Position numbers and translations under genes: made by a program | Notes under the pieces: generated by a model | The model's input: the letters and a program-made list of their open reading frames with translations, nothing else | Database searches by the model: none | What the model was told of the DNA's origin: nothing | In this document: piece after piece, positions 18,485 to 27,700 of the stretch | Numbering within the stretch: position 1 is the stretch's first letter | How the letters are laid out: each line of letters opens with the position of its first letter | Assembly (NCBI RefSeq): GCF_946479755.1 | Contig: NZ_CAMLHC010000005.1 | Location: forward strand, 62,001 to 126,000 | Direction of reading: 5' to 3' | Length of the DNA stretch: 64,000 nt | Source: an uncultured Chitinophaga sp. | Lineage (GTDB): Bacteria > Bacteroidota > Bacteroidia > Chitinophagales > Chitinophagaceae

Positions 18485-19396
18485 ATGCGTACATTCACGA
18501 TCCTCTCATTGCTGCTATGGCCTTTCCTCACTTTTTCACAGCTGAAGAAAAAACCGGATGCCCGGCTACAGCAGGGATTGCAGCAGATCATAGATAAATT
18601 CAAAGGCACCGCCGGCGTGTATGTGCAACAGTTGCAAACCGGGGAATGGGCCGCTGTCAATGCAGACACTATCTTTCCCACCGCCAGCATCGTCAAAATC
18701 CCGCTGCTCGTAGGCCTGTTCGACAAACTGGAGAAAGGAGAACTAGGCTATCACCAAACGCTGATATACCGCGACTCCGCCAAAACCGGCGGCTCCGGCC
18801 TCATGCAGTTTTTCAAAGACAGCTCCGAAACAGAGGTAAGCATACTGGCCGCCTTAATGATGGCCTACAGCGATAATACCACCTCTCTCTGGAATCAACA
18901 GCTAGCGGGCGGTGGCGCCGCCGTGAACGCGCTGCTCGAGAAGTACGGCTTCAAGGATACCCGCGTCAACTCCCGCACGCCCGGCCGGGAAGAGAACAGG
19001 AAAATATATGGCTGGGGCCAGACCACACCCCGCGAAATGGCGACCCTGCTGGCTAAAATTTTCCAGGGAGAAATCATCAGCCGCGCTTCCGGCGAACGGA
19101 TGTACCGCCTGATGACAAAAGGTTATTACGACGAGCAAGCCCTCACCCAGATCCCGCCTTATGTACAGGCTGCTGCTAAAACAGGCTCGGTCAACGAGTC
19201 ACGCTCGGAGGTGGTACTCGTCAACGCCCCCCACGGCGATTACGTTTTCTATATCGGCACCAAAAATATCAAAGACCAACGCTGGGTGGCCGACAACGAA
19301 GCAGTGAGTATGATCCGGGAAATTTCTGCCCTCCTGTGGAAGCACTTCGAGCCCAAAAGCAAATGGACTCCCGTATTCCGGACAGATAAATATTAA
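18485..19396 (+). CDS. Class A beta-lactamase-fold serine hydrolase
   Basis: Exported protein of 303 residues (signal MRTFTILSLLLWPFLTFS). The three penicillin-interactive motifs are present and well spaced: S68-I-V-K71, S129-D-N131 and K232-T-G234. The glutamate that deacylates penicilloyl-enzyme in true class A lactamases is not clearly placed: where it is expected before the TTP turn (180-182) there is REEN at 168-171 with different spacing. It could be a weak lactamase, a carboxypeptidase-like enzyme or another serine hydrolase. Periplasmic. It should not be read as a resistance gene without assay. Confidence 0.8.
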   Translation: MRTFTILSLLLWPFLTFSQLKKKPDARLQQGLQQIIDKFKGTAGVYVQQLQTGEWAAVNADTIFPTASIVKIPLLVGLFDKLEKGELGYHQTLIYRDSAKTGGSGLMQFFKDSSETEVSILAALMMAYSDNTTSLWNQQLAGGGAAVNALLEKYGFKDTRVNSRTPGREENRKIYGWGQTTPREMATLLAKIFQGEIISRASGERMYRLMTKGYYDEQALTQIPPYVQAAAKTGSVNESRSEVVLVNAPHGDYVFYIGTKNIKDQRWVADNEAVSMIREISALLWKHFEPKSKWTPVFRTDKY

Positions 19397-19515
19397 GAAA
19401 TTTTTAGCAATCAAGACAACTATAGATTTTTTTTCTTAATATATATTGTGTGCGAAATTCACAGCCTGCAAAAGGCTTTGTCAATGTGAGTGATTGCATA
19501 AACACATAACGATAC

Positions 19516-20319
19516 ATGAAATTCGGCAAATTAACCCGCCCTGTAAAGAGGGCATTTTTTGCGATGTCTTACTATAACAGGAGATATCCCCAGATTTTCA
19601 AATGGGTATTCAACTCAAAGGAAGACGCCAATTTTACCTATGACCTGACAGAAGGCAACATCCTTTATCTGGCACAAACACTGGCTGTTGTTACGGGAGA
19701 AGATCACCGCAAAATTGAAGAATATATCCATGAAGCGCGCAACAATGCCGCTTTAAGGGAACACATCATCCGGGAATCCATGAATTCCGTTTTCCGGAAA
19801 GTAGCCGACGCGCGCGCCGATTACGGTAAGCGCCTGGGCTGGTACGCCATGGCCAGGATCATGAAACCAAAGGTACTGGTGGAAACCGGTGTGGATAAAG
19901 GCCACGGCTCCGCTATATTGTGTGCGGCCCTGCTGGAAAATAAAAAAGAAGGATACGAAGGACGCTACTACGGCACAGATATCAACCCGGCCGCAGGGGC
20001 CCTGCTCGGCGGTGAATTCGCGACTATGGGCGAAATCCTCTACGGCGATTCTATCGAAAGCCTGAAAAAACTGAACCAGCCGATCGACCTGTTCATCAAT
20101 GACAGCGATCACTCCGCTGAATATGAATACCGTGAATATGTGACGATCAAAGACATGATGGCGCCCGGTGGCATCATCCTGGGAGACAACGCACACGTGA
20201 CCGATAAACTGGCGATCTTCTCCGCGGAAACTAACCGCAACTTCCTCTTCTTCCGCGAAGAACCCCGTGATCACTGGTATCCCGGCGGTGGCATCGGCAT
20301 CTCTTTTCCAAAGAAATAA
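19516..20319 (+). CDS. Class I SAM-dependent methyltransferase (Methyltransf_24-like)
   Basis: Protein of 267 residues with a cofactor-binding motif LVETGVDKGHGSA at 121-133, an acidic D155 (YYGTDINP) that would bind the ribose, and INDSDHSAEYEYREY at 194-208, typical of small-molecule or sugar methyltransferases of the Methyltransf_24 type. The N-terminal ~115 residues are a helical extension. It stands alone on the plus strand with an AT-rich 119-base leader. The acceptor is unknown. Confidence 0.8.
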   Translation: MKFGKLTRPVKRAFFAMSYYNRRYPQIFKWVFNSKEDANFTYDLTEGNILYLAQTLAVVTGEDHRKIEEYIHEARNNAALREHIIRESMNSVFRKVADARADYGKRLGWYAMARIMKPKVLVETGVDKGHGSAILCAALLENKKEGYEGRYYGTDINPAAGALLGGEFATMGEILYGDSIESLKKLNQPIDLFINDSDHSAEYEYREYVTIKDMMAPGGIILGDNAHVTDKLAIFSAETNRNFLFFREEPRDHWYPGGGIGISFPKK

Positions 20320-20331
20320 TGGCAGGCAATA

Positions 20332-20377
20332 TTTAAAGCAGCAGCCCCGGACATGATGCCGGGGCTGCTGCTTTAAA
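20332..20377. terminator. Perfect 19-bp bidirectional terminator
   Basis: Arms TTTAAAGCAGCAGCCCCGG (20332-20350) and its exact complement (20359-20377) enclose an 8-base loop, followed by a T-rich stretch. It separates the methyltransferase gene from the convergent LytTR gene. Confidence 0.9.
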
Positions 20378-20382
20378 CCTTT

Positions 20383-21087
20383 TTATTTCCTGATCAGGTG
20401 CTTATCGATCAACTGCATCAGCTCTTCTTTGTATACCTTGCTGACAGGTATCTTATGCGTTCCTATCGTGATCTCGTTGCCGGACAGCGACTGTATCTTG
20501 TTCACCGCCACAATAAAAGATTTCTGTATCCGCAGAAACCTGCCGGGCGGTAATTGCTCCTCCACGGATTTCATCGTGGCCAGCGTCATAAATTTACCCT
20601 GCCGTGTGTTGATGGTGACATAGTTCTGCGTTCCCTCGATATAAAGGATATCATCATAATTTATTTTTTCATAGCTGTTATTACACCTGATGAAGAAAAA
20701 ATCCACCTCCGGCCCCGGCGTATTTTTGACGGTAAACATATCCCGCGCCCGGTTGACCGCCCGCAGGAAACGCTCCGGTGTAATAGGTTTCACCAGGTAA
20801 TCCAACACATTCAGCTCAAAGCCCTCCAACGCAAAATTGGGATACGCAGTAGTAATAATCACCAACGGCGGCGATGCCAGCCCTTTCAGGAAGTCAATAC
20901 CACGTATCCGCGGCATTTCAATATCAAGGAACATCAGGTCCACTTTTTCCCGTGACAACACCTCGCTGGCCTCCATCGCGTTACCACAACCGGTGATAAG
21001 GTTCAGGAAACCGGTTTCCCTGATCAGCAGCTCCAATCCCTCCCGGGCCAGTGGCTCATCATCCACTATTATACAACGCAGATTCAT
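20383..21087 (-). CDS. LytTR-family response regulator
   Basis: Response regulator of 234 residues: receiver with the acidic pair D9/D10, phosphoacceptor D55 (LMFLDIEMP) and K near 101 (LVKPITPERF), then a LytTR DNA-binding domain with YEKINYDDILYIEGTQNYVT and FLRIQKSFIVAVNKI. Its ATG overlaps the stop of the kinase gene by 4 bases, so the pair is translationally coupled. The target promoters are unknown; the alpha/beta hydrolase gene divergent from the kinase is the nearest candidate. Confidence 0.9.
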   Translation of the reverse strand: MNLRCIIVDDEPLAREGLELLIRETGFLNLITGCGNAMEASEVLSREKVDLMFLDIEMPRIRGIDFLKGLASPPLVIITTAYPNFALEGFELNVLDYLVKPITPERFLRAVNRARDMFTVKNTPGPEVDFFFIRCNNSYEKINYDDILYIEGTQNYVTINTRQGKFMTLATMKSVEEQLPPGRFLRIQKSFIVAVNKIQSLSGNEITIGTHKIPVSKVYKEELMQLIDKHLIRK

Positions 21088-22115
21088 ATGATTTTTATGG
21101 TCAGTTTCACGTTAAAAACAGTATCACCCGGGGTGATCTGCAAATCGTAATTTCCTTTATAGATCAGCTCCAGCCGCCGCTTTACATTCTCCAGTCCGAT
21201 ACCGCCGGCGCCGTTCACCGCCGGCCGGCTCGCCACCGGCTCCACACTGTTTTCCACATCCAGCAGAAAATGATCGTCCTTGTAATCCAGGTGCAAACGG
21301 ATATGGTTATCCTGCCCGGTGTAGGTAGACACATACTTAAAAGCATTCTCCACAAAAGGGATCAGTAACAGCGGCGCGATGGGAAAATGCCGGACATTCT
21401 CTCCCACCCGGTAATCCAGCTGTAACGCTTTCCCTTTCCGGAGCTTTTCCAGCTGTACGTAGTTGTTCAGGTAAGTGACTTCCCGCTCCACCGGTATTGT
21501 TTCGGTATTACATTCGTACAACTGATACCGCAACATGTCTGCAAAAGTAGCCAGCGTGCCCGCGGCCATTTCCTGGTCCTTGCGGATCAGCACATAGATA
21601 CTGTTGATGGCGTTAAACAGAAAATGCGGGTTCATCTGTGACTTCAAAAACCGCAGCTCATTTTCTGTCCGCTCCTTCTCCGTTTCCCGCTGATGCCTTT
21701 CCGTTGCCAGCTTCTCTTTGATGGTCTTCGCCGCGATAAACACAAAACAAACGTAAAAATTAGTCATAGCCGTGAAAACGGTAAGCGATATTACGCTGCC
21801 CAGCTGCGCCTGCGGATGGTCCGTTTTTACCATCCACCGCATCAGCCAGGCGTTCAGCAAAGACATCGCCAGCCATAAAACGGTGGCAGACAAGCCAAAC
21901 CGCCAGTACTGCCTGCTGTAAAAATACCGCGGCATCAGCCAGTAGATAATGGCATATACCAGCAAAGCCTGTAAAATCAGCCATATGCCGTTATTGCGCA
22001 TCGACTCCATAACAGACACATGATAGGTATTGCACGTGGAATAGGTCCAGAAAGTGAGACTGAACGCCCAAAACAGGATATGTGCCCCTTTATATTTAGA
22101 AAAAAACAGTCGCAT
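21084..22115 (-). CDS. LytS-type sensor histidine kinase
   Basis: Membrane kinase of 343 residues with four predicted helices in the first ~130 residues, a short coiled region and the His_kinase box LKSQMNPHFLFNAINSIY with phosphoacceptor H164. FADMLRYQLYE, the N box PLLLIPFVENAFKYV and the G box GAGGIGLENVKRRLELIY are intact. It phosphorylates the LytTR regulator encoded immediately downstream. The signal sensed by the short transmembrane domain is unknown. Confidence 0.9.
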   Translation of the reverse strand: MRLFFSKYKGAHILFWAFSLTFWTYSTCNTYHVSVMESMRNNGIWLILQALLVYAIIYWLMPRYFYSRQYWRFGLSATVLWLAMSLLNAWLMRWMVKTDHPQAQLGSVISLTVFTAMTNFYVCFVFIAAKTIKEKLATERHQRETEKERTENELRFLKSQMNPHFLFNAINSIYVLIRKDQEMAAGTLATFADMLRYQLYECNTETIPVEREVTYLNNYVQLEKLRKGKALQLDYRVGENVRHFPIAPLLLIPFVENAFKYVSTYTGQDNHIRLHLDYKDDHFLLDVENSVEPVASRPAVNGAGGIGLENVKRRLELIYKGNYDLQITPGDTVFNVKLTIKII

Positions 22116-22341
22116 AAGTCCGGCAAAGTAGAAAGGTCAGGGTAAGTTAACAACATTTATTGACGAAAACAGGCTGTTCATGGATCAAATACTGCAAGCA
22201 ATCATTCCGCGGCCTCTTGTAGCCCATTCCTGCGGAAAGCGCTATTTCATCCCCGATAACAGGCGTCTTGTCAAATTGATTTTTATGCTCCCCGCGGAAT
22301 AAGTCACTTTGTGCCAGCATCAACCGATAAAACAACGCTAT

Positions 22342-23235
22342 ATGATACCATTTTTCAAATATGTACCGGTCCGCATTTTCCTGTTCGTTTGCCTCTACAT
22401 GGCCATGGTGACCCCTGAAAGCTATGCCCAGCATGCTGCTTTCGGTGTCAGAAAAGAAGGGAAAGGCAAGGCCGTTATTCTCATCCCCGGCCTGTACTGC
22501 TCAGGCGAAGTGTGGGACAAGACCGTCGCTCACTACCGCGACCACTACACCTGTTACGCGCTGACACTGCCCGGGTTTGCCGGACAGCCTCCCATCAAGG
22601 CTGACAGTATGCTGACAACGATCACGCATCAACTGGCGGGCTTTATCCGGGACAATAAACTGGAAAAGCCCGTCATTATCGGCCATAGCCTCGGCGGATG
22701 GATAGCCCTGCAACTGGGTATCCTCTATCCCGATCTGCCGGGCAAAGTGGTGACCGTCAGCGCCGGCCCTTTCTTCCCGGCATTTGCGATGGGGCCCGAC
22801 GCCACGCCGCAACAAACGCGTGACATAGCTGCCAATATGCAGAAAAGCATGGCTACGCTCACCCCGGAACAGATAAGCGCTAACCAGCAGATGATACTTC
22901 CCAGCCTGATCACCGACAGCATCAACCGCATACCGGTAACGCAGATGGCTATGCGCAGCCACTCGCCCACGCAGGCACAGGTCATGTATGAACTTTATAC
23001 CCTCGACCTCCGCCAGCAGATAAACCTGATCACCTGCCCTATGCTGGTACTGGCTGACTGGATCGGCTATAAAAACTACGGCGTCAGCCGCGACATGGTG
23101 CTGGGCAACTATCGCACCCAATACCAGAAAGCACCGCAAGCGGTTATCTCCATGTCAGATGAAGCCCGCCACTTTATCATGACCGATCAGCCGGAATGGT
23201 TCTTTAAACAGGTAGACACTTTCCTTCAACGATAA
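22342..23235 (+). CDS. Secreted alpha/beta hydrolase
   Basis: Hydrolase of 297 residues with an N-terminal signal sequence (VRIFLFVCLYMAMVTPESYA), then the oxyanion segment LIPGLYCSGEVWD, the nucleophile elbow GHSLGGW with the serine, and late acidic/histidine residues (VLADWIGYKN and EARHFIMTDQPEWF) that complete the catalytic triad. The start at 22342 puts the signal peptide at the N-terminus. It is divergent from the LytS kinase with a 226-base gap. An esterase or similar activity in the periplasm is inferred. Confidence 0.8.
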   Translation: MIPFFKYVPVRIFLFVCLYMAMVTPESYAQHAAFGVRKEGKGKAVILIPGLYCSGEVWDKTVAHYRDHYTCYALTLPGFAGQPPIKADSMLTTITHQLAGFIRDNKLEKPVIIGHSLGGWIALQLGILYPDLPGKVVTVSAGPFFPAFAMGPDATPQQTRDIAANMQKSMATLTPEQISANQQMILPSLITDSINRIPVTQMAMRSHSPTQAQVMYELYTLDLRQQINLITCPMLVLADWIGYKNYGVSRDMVLGNYRTQYQKAPQAVISMSDEARHFIMTDQPEWFFKQVDTFLQR

Positions 23236-23253
23236 CTGAAACCCTGTAACTGT

Positions 23254-23292
23254 AACAGCCGTCCCTTTTTAAGGAGACGGCTGTTTGTCTTT
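23254..23292 (+). terminator. Intrinsic terminator
   Basis: Stem AACAGCCGTC (23254-23263) / GACGGCTGTT (23276-23285), 12-base loop, followed by TGTCTTTT. It lies between the hydrolase gene and the convergent end of the nitrate operon. Confidence 0.75.
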
Positions 23293-24731
23293 TATACGGT
23301 TACCGCAACTTCGCGGAAAGTGTCTTTATCCGCCTCACACACCGAACAACAATAACCGGCCGGCAACCCGGCAAAAGGCGTCCCGGACGGCACCTGCTGT
23401 TCCTCATCGCCCACTGCCTCATCATAGACCGTCAGGCAGGCCACACACTGATGCACCTTTTTCCCGCTATCAACAGGCGCCACCGGCAACTCCTGCGCTT
23501 TCACGAAATGCTGTAACATGTCCGTCTCGCTTTTCTGCTCGTAAAACAGCCTGCACAGCGACGTCACATAAGGCCCCAGCTGTTCTTTGGACACGTCTTC
23601 ACGATAAGGTATCAGCGAAGAGGAATTAGCGTTAAATCCCGCAGTATACAGGATATCATACCGCTGCATGTATTTCAGTTTACTGCCATGGCGGCTGGCA
23701 CGTCTCCGGATCACGATATTGCCGAACAGGCTTGTCTGCTCCTGCATCCGGATACTGAAACAAAGCCCGTAAGTACGCACATCCGCCACATCGAAATGAC
23801 GGATAATATGCCGCTTCAGTATCAGTCCGTCTTCACCGTTGTCCTCTACCTGCCAGTTCAGTTCGTTGGCGGCATGACGTACATTAATCCCATATTTCCC
23901 CAGCAGATAATCCCACAGGTACCGGTGCCCGGGATCAATATTTTTGATCACCAGCGACTTCCAGGGAGTGCTGTACAACTGTCCCGTACGGGTTTCCATA
24001 CATAACCGGCACACCTCCTTTAAAAAAGAAACGGGAAATGCTTCGTCCCGCCGGTAAATACCCAGCCAGTAGCCGTTCTCATGTTTGTTAAACCCTTCGT
24101 AGTAAGGCAGATGAAAAGCCGGCAGCTCCGGCTCTCCGTCCTTCTCCCGGAAAAGATATGGCAGGTGCGTTTTAATATCTGTAAACACCGCAGCAGGCGA
24201 CTGTCCGCGCCGTAACAGCGTTTCCACCGCCCGGCTCACCGCCGCAATGCTGTTGGTATAAATCAGCTCCGGCCAGAGAAACAACTCCTGGCTGCCAGGC
24301 AAACGCAGGTACAAATGCCAGTAGTGCACTGCATTGGAAGACACCCAGTTGATATGCCCCGTAAAAAGCGGTACGAAAGTTTGTTTGCTGTCGCAGATAT
24401 TGATTTTGAGCGAGGGCAGATAATCAAACTGGTTAAAGATATCTTTATAAATACCCTCTACCAGCCAGGTATCATGCAAAAAAATACCCGCCGCGGGATA
24501 AGCGCTCAGGATATTGGGCTGGTCTGCAAGTATTATCTGACGGTCATCACAGCCGTCCTTGAAAGCGGCCAGCTGCTTGTCCGGCACGTCGAGCAACAAC
24601 TGCTGCCGCAGCCCGAAACGTACATGCGTGACTGTTGCAGCGGCAGCAACATCCAGTAACTCCAGCAACATCCCCGGAGGAATAATGCCGCCCCTGAAAT
24701 TGACTTGTATGGTATGTGTTTGTCTGGCCAT
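23292..24731 (-). CDS. Sulfite/nitrite-reductase-like protein with C-terminal rubredoxin
   Basis: Protein of 479 residues, last gene of the nitrate operon, 2 bases behind the nitrate reductase. The C-terminus is a rubredoxin: C429-V-A-C432, then GTPFAGLPAGY and C462-S-V-C465, which would bind one iron. The first ~420 residues look like the duplicated sulfite/nitrite reductase fold: a first ferredoxin-like half (VTHVRFGLRQQLLL at 34-47), a middle domain, a second half around GYWLGIYRRDEAFPVSF (220-236) and a second tail domain. The C-x5-C...C-x3-C ligands for siroheme/[4Fe-4S], present in NirB, are missing here. It is therefore probably not a nitrite reductase itself but an electron carrier or partner for the upstream nitrate reductase. 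Confidence 0.75.
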   Translation of the reverse strand: MARQTHTIQVNFRGGIIPPGMLLELLDVAAAATVTHVRFGLRQQLLLDVPDKQLAAFKDGCDDRQIILADQPNILSAYPAAGIFLHDTWLVEGIYKDIFNQFDYLPSLKINICDSKQTFVPLFTGHINWVSSNAVHYWHLYLRLPGSQELFLWPELIYTNSIAAVSRAVETLLRRGQSPAAVFTDIKTHLPYLFREKDGEPELPAFHLPYYEGFNKHENGYWLGIYRRDEAFPVSFLKEVCRLCMETRTGQLYSTPWKSLVIKNIDPGHRYLWDYLLGKYGINVRHAANELNWQVEDNGEDGLILKRHIIRHFDVADVRTYGLCFSIRMQEQTSLFGNIVIRRRASRHGSKLKYMQRYDILYTAGFNANSSSLIPYREDVSKEQLGPYVTSLCRLFYEQKSETDMLQHFVKAQELPVAPVDSGKKVHQCVACLTVYDEAVGDEEQQVPSGTPFAGLPAGYCCSVCEADKDTFREVAVTV

Positions 24732-24733
24732 AA

Positions 24734-27700
24734 TTACGCCGGTATGGATACCGGAGCCGCGAGGCTTTTTTCCAGTATTGCTTTTATCTCAGAACGGCAG
24801 CTGCCACAACCCATTCCCGCGCCGGATGCCTGGCACAACGGTTGCAACTGATGACAGCCGGCCGCTATTTTCTCCTGTATATTCCCCTCTCCCACATTGC
24901 CGCAGGAACAGACCAGCCGGCCGATAACAGGTGCGCCTTTTTTCCCGGAGCGCAACAACTCCAGCCGTTTGTCCGACAGTTCCATGCGCTGTTGTATCAG
25001 ATCGCGGAACTCGGGAAATTCAGACTTATCACCGATCAGGATGGCGCCCACGAGGCGGTCCTGGTGGATGATACATTTTTTGTAATACCGTTTGGCCTTA
25101 TCAATAAAAACTACCTCTTCATAAGCCGGATCATCCGGTGTTTCCACCATGCCCAGCGAACAGAAATCGGCGCCATGCATCTTGAGGATGTTCATCGATA
25201 ACGAACCCTGGTAATAACTTCCGATATCTCCGTTCAGGTAGCGCGCCACTACAGCCGCCTGCTGTTCGGCCGCCGCTGTAATGCCGTACAACATGCCTTT
25301 AAACGACGCTATTTCCCCGATGGCAAAGATATCCGGGTCTGCCGTCTGCAGGTATTCGTTGACGATCACGCCACGGTCGCAGGGCAGCTGTATGGCCTGC
25401 GCCAGCTCGATATTAGGTGCTGTCCCGATGGACATCACCACGGCCTGGCAGGCGATATACCGCCCGCTCTTCAGGTGGATGCCTTCCAGGTGGCCCTGTC
25501 CGGAGAAACGGTCCACTTCATCATTGTAGTATATCTCGATGCCGCGGTCCGTCAGCTCCTGGTACAGCAGCTGGCCGCCCAGCGTGTCCAGCTGCCGGTC
25601 CATCAGCCGCGAAGTACGCTGCAACAGGCCCACGTCTATCTGCATTTCTTTCAGGGATGCCGCCAGCTCAATCCCCAGCAGCCCGCCGCCAATGATCATT
25701 ACCTTTCCTTTCTGCGGACGGACATGCGCTTTAAAAGCGTCTGCGTCGTGGCGGGCACGCATGGTAAAGATGCCGTCCAGCGCCGGCACATTCCTTAACG
25801 TAGCCGCGCGGCTGCCGGTGGCCAGTATCAACACATCGTACGTATGAGCGTTTCCGTTGCTGTCCGTCACCGTTTTTTGGGAACGGTCAATGTGCGTGAT
25901 ACTAACACCCCTATGCAATGTGATGCCGGTGGCTTTTTCTTCGCTATGGGTCATTTTCACCAGCTGCTTCCATGACTGGGCGCCGCTGATATAATCCGGC
26001 AGCATCACCCTGTTGTAGAACGGCTGGTCTTCTTTACCGAAGACCACCAGCTCATCGCGGGTGTTCATCTCCCGGTAGGATTTCACAAAACCGCAGGCAG
26101 CAGCGCCGGCGCCGATGATCACGATTTTCTGCACCGGCTTGTGATAACGCGCTACCTGTACCGCCGCGAATTTAAAATCCGGCTGTTTGGAAACAGGGTC
26201 CAGCCGTTTGCTGGTAAGGTTATTGGCCCGATGCAGGTCGTTATTCAGTATTTTACCCCAGTGCATAGGCAGAAATACCACCCCCTTTTTGATGGTATCG
26301 CAGCATCGCGCTTTCACACGTACCTCTCCCCGTTGGTTCGTTACCGTTACCATGTCGCCATCGGCAATCCCCCTTTCGGCGGCATCTTCCGGGTGTATTT
26401 CCAGGAAAGCGCTGTCGATGTGCTGTTTCAGCTTGTTCACCTTGCCGGTTTTGCTCATCGTATGCCATTGATCGCGAATGCGCCCCGTAGTGAGCACAAG
26501 CGGCCATTCCGGCGTAAGCGGCTCGGAGCGGTGATCGTCGTCAAAACTGTGTATCACCGCCCTGCCTTCGCCGGTGTAAAAATGGTGATCTGTAAAAAGG
26601 CGCGGCGTCCCTTTTCCTTTATGATAGGGCCATTGTACGCTACGCTGTGCTTTCAGTATCCCATAATCCAATCCGCTGATGTCTATGTTGGTACCGGCCG
26701 TCAGTTGCACATGCTCCTTGTAAATCTCTTCCATAGAGCTATAATCAAAACCATTATAGCCCATCTTCTGTGCAAAGCGGCAGATGATTTCCGCATCGGG
26801 AAGCGCTTCCCCCGGTGCATCGGTGATCTTACCGAGGTAGCTGATACGGCGCTCGGCGTTGGTCATGGTTCCTTCTTTTTCAGTCCATGCGGCAGCAGGC
26901 AGCACTACATCGGCATAACGCAGTGTTTCCGGCCGGGAAGAGATCTCCTGCACGACTACGTACCTTGCCTTTTGCAGCGCCGCTTCGGCGAAACGCACAT
27001 CCGGCTGACTGACCAGCGGGTTGGTACACATGATCCAGATAGCTTTCAGGCGACCGTCATGCAGCGCATCAAACATCTCCGTGGCGGTGAGGCCCGGCCT
27101 GGCGGAAATTTCTGTTCCGCCCCAGAACTGTTGCACCTCTCGGCGGTGGGCAGGATCACTCAACAGACGGTGTGCCGGCAGCAGGTTGGACAGCCCTCCT
27201 ACTTCGCGGCCACCCATGGCGTTCGGTTGACCCGTCAGCGAAAAAGGACCGCTGCCCGCCTTCCCGATATGTCCTGTGATCAGGTGCAGGTTGATCAGGC
27301 TAAGGTTTTTATGCGTACCGGCGGCGCTCTGGTTCAGCCCCATCGTCCACAGCGACATAAAGCCCCCGGCTTTGCCGATCCAGTCAGCGGCTTCATACAA
27401 TGCGCTGGCTTCAATACCGCAAACAGCAGCGGCTTCCGCGATGCTGCGCTGCATCACGGCAGCTTCGTATTTCAGGTAACCCTCTGTATGCGCTCCGATG
27501 AACCGCGCATCCACGTCACCATTTTCGATCAGCACCCTGCCGATGGCGTGATGCAGCACGATGTCCGTTCCCGGATTGATTTGAAGATGAAGGTCCGCGA
27601 TGCTGCAACTCTGCGTTACACGCGGATCACTGACAATGATCTTCAGCTGCGGATTAGCGGCCTTCGCGGCTTCCACACGGCGCCAGAGGATAGGATGGCA

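Noticed and set aside
18485..19396. Calling the class A fold gene a resistance determinant
   Set aside because: The deacylating glutamate is not clearly present; only fold membership is supported.
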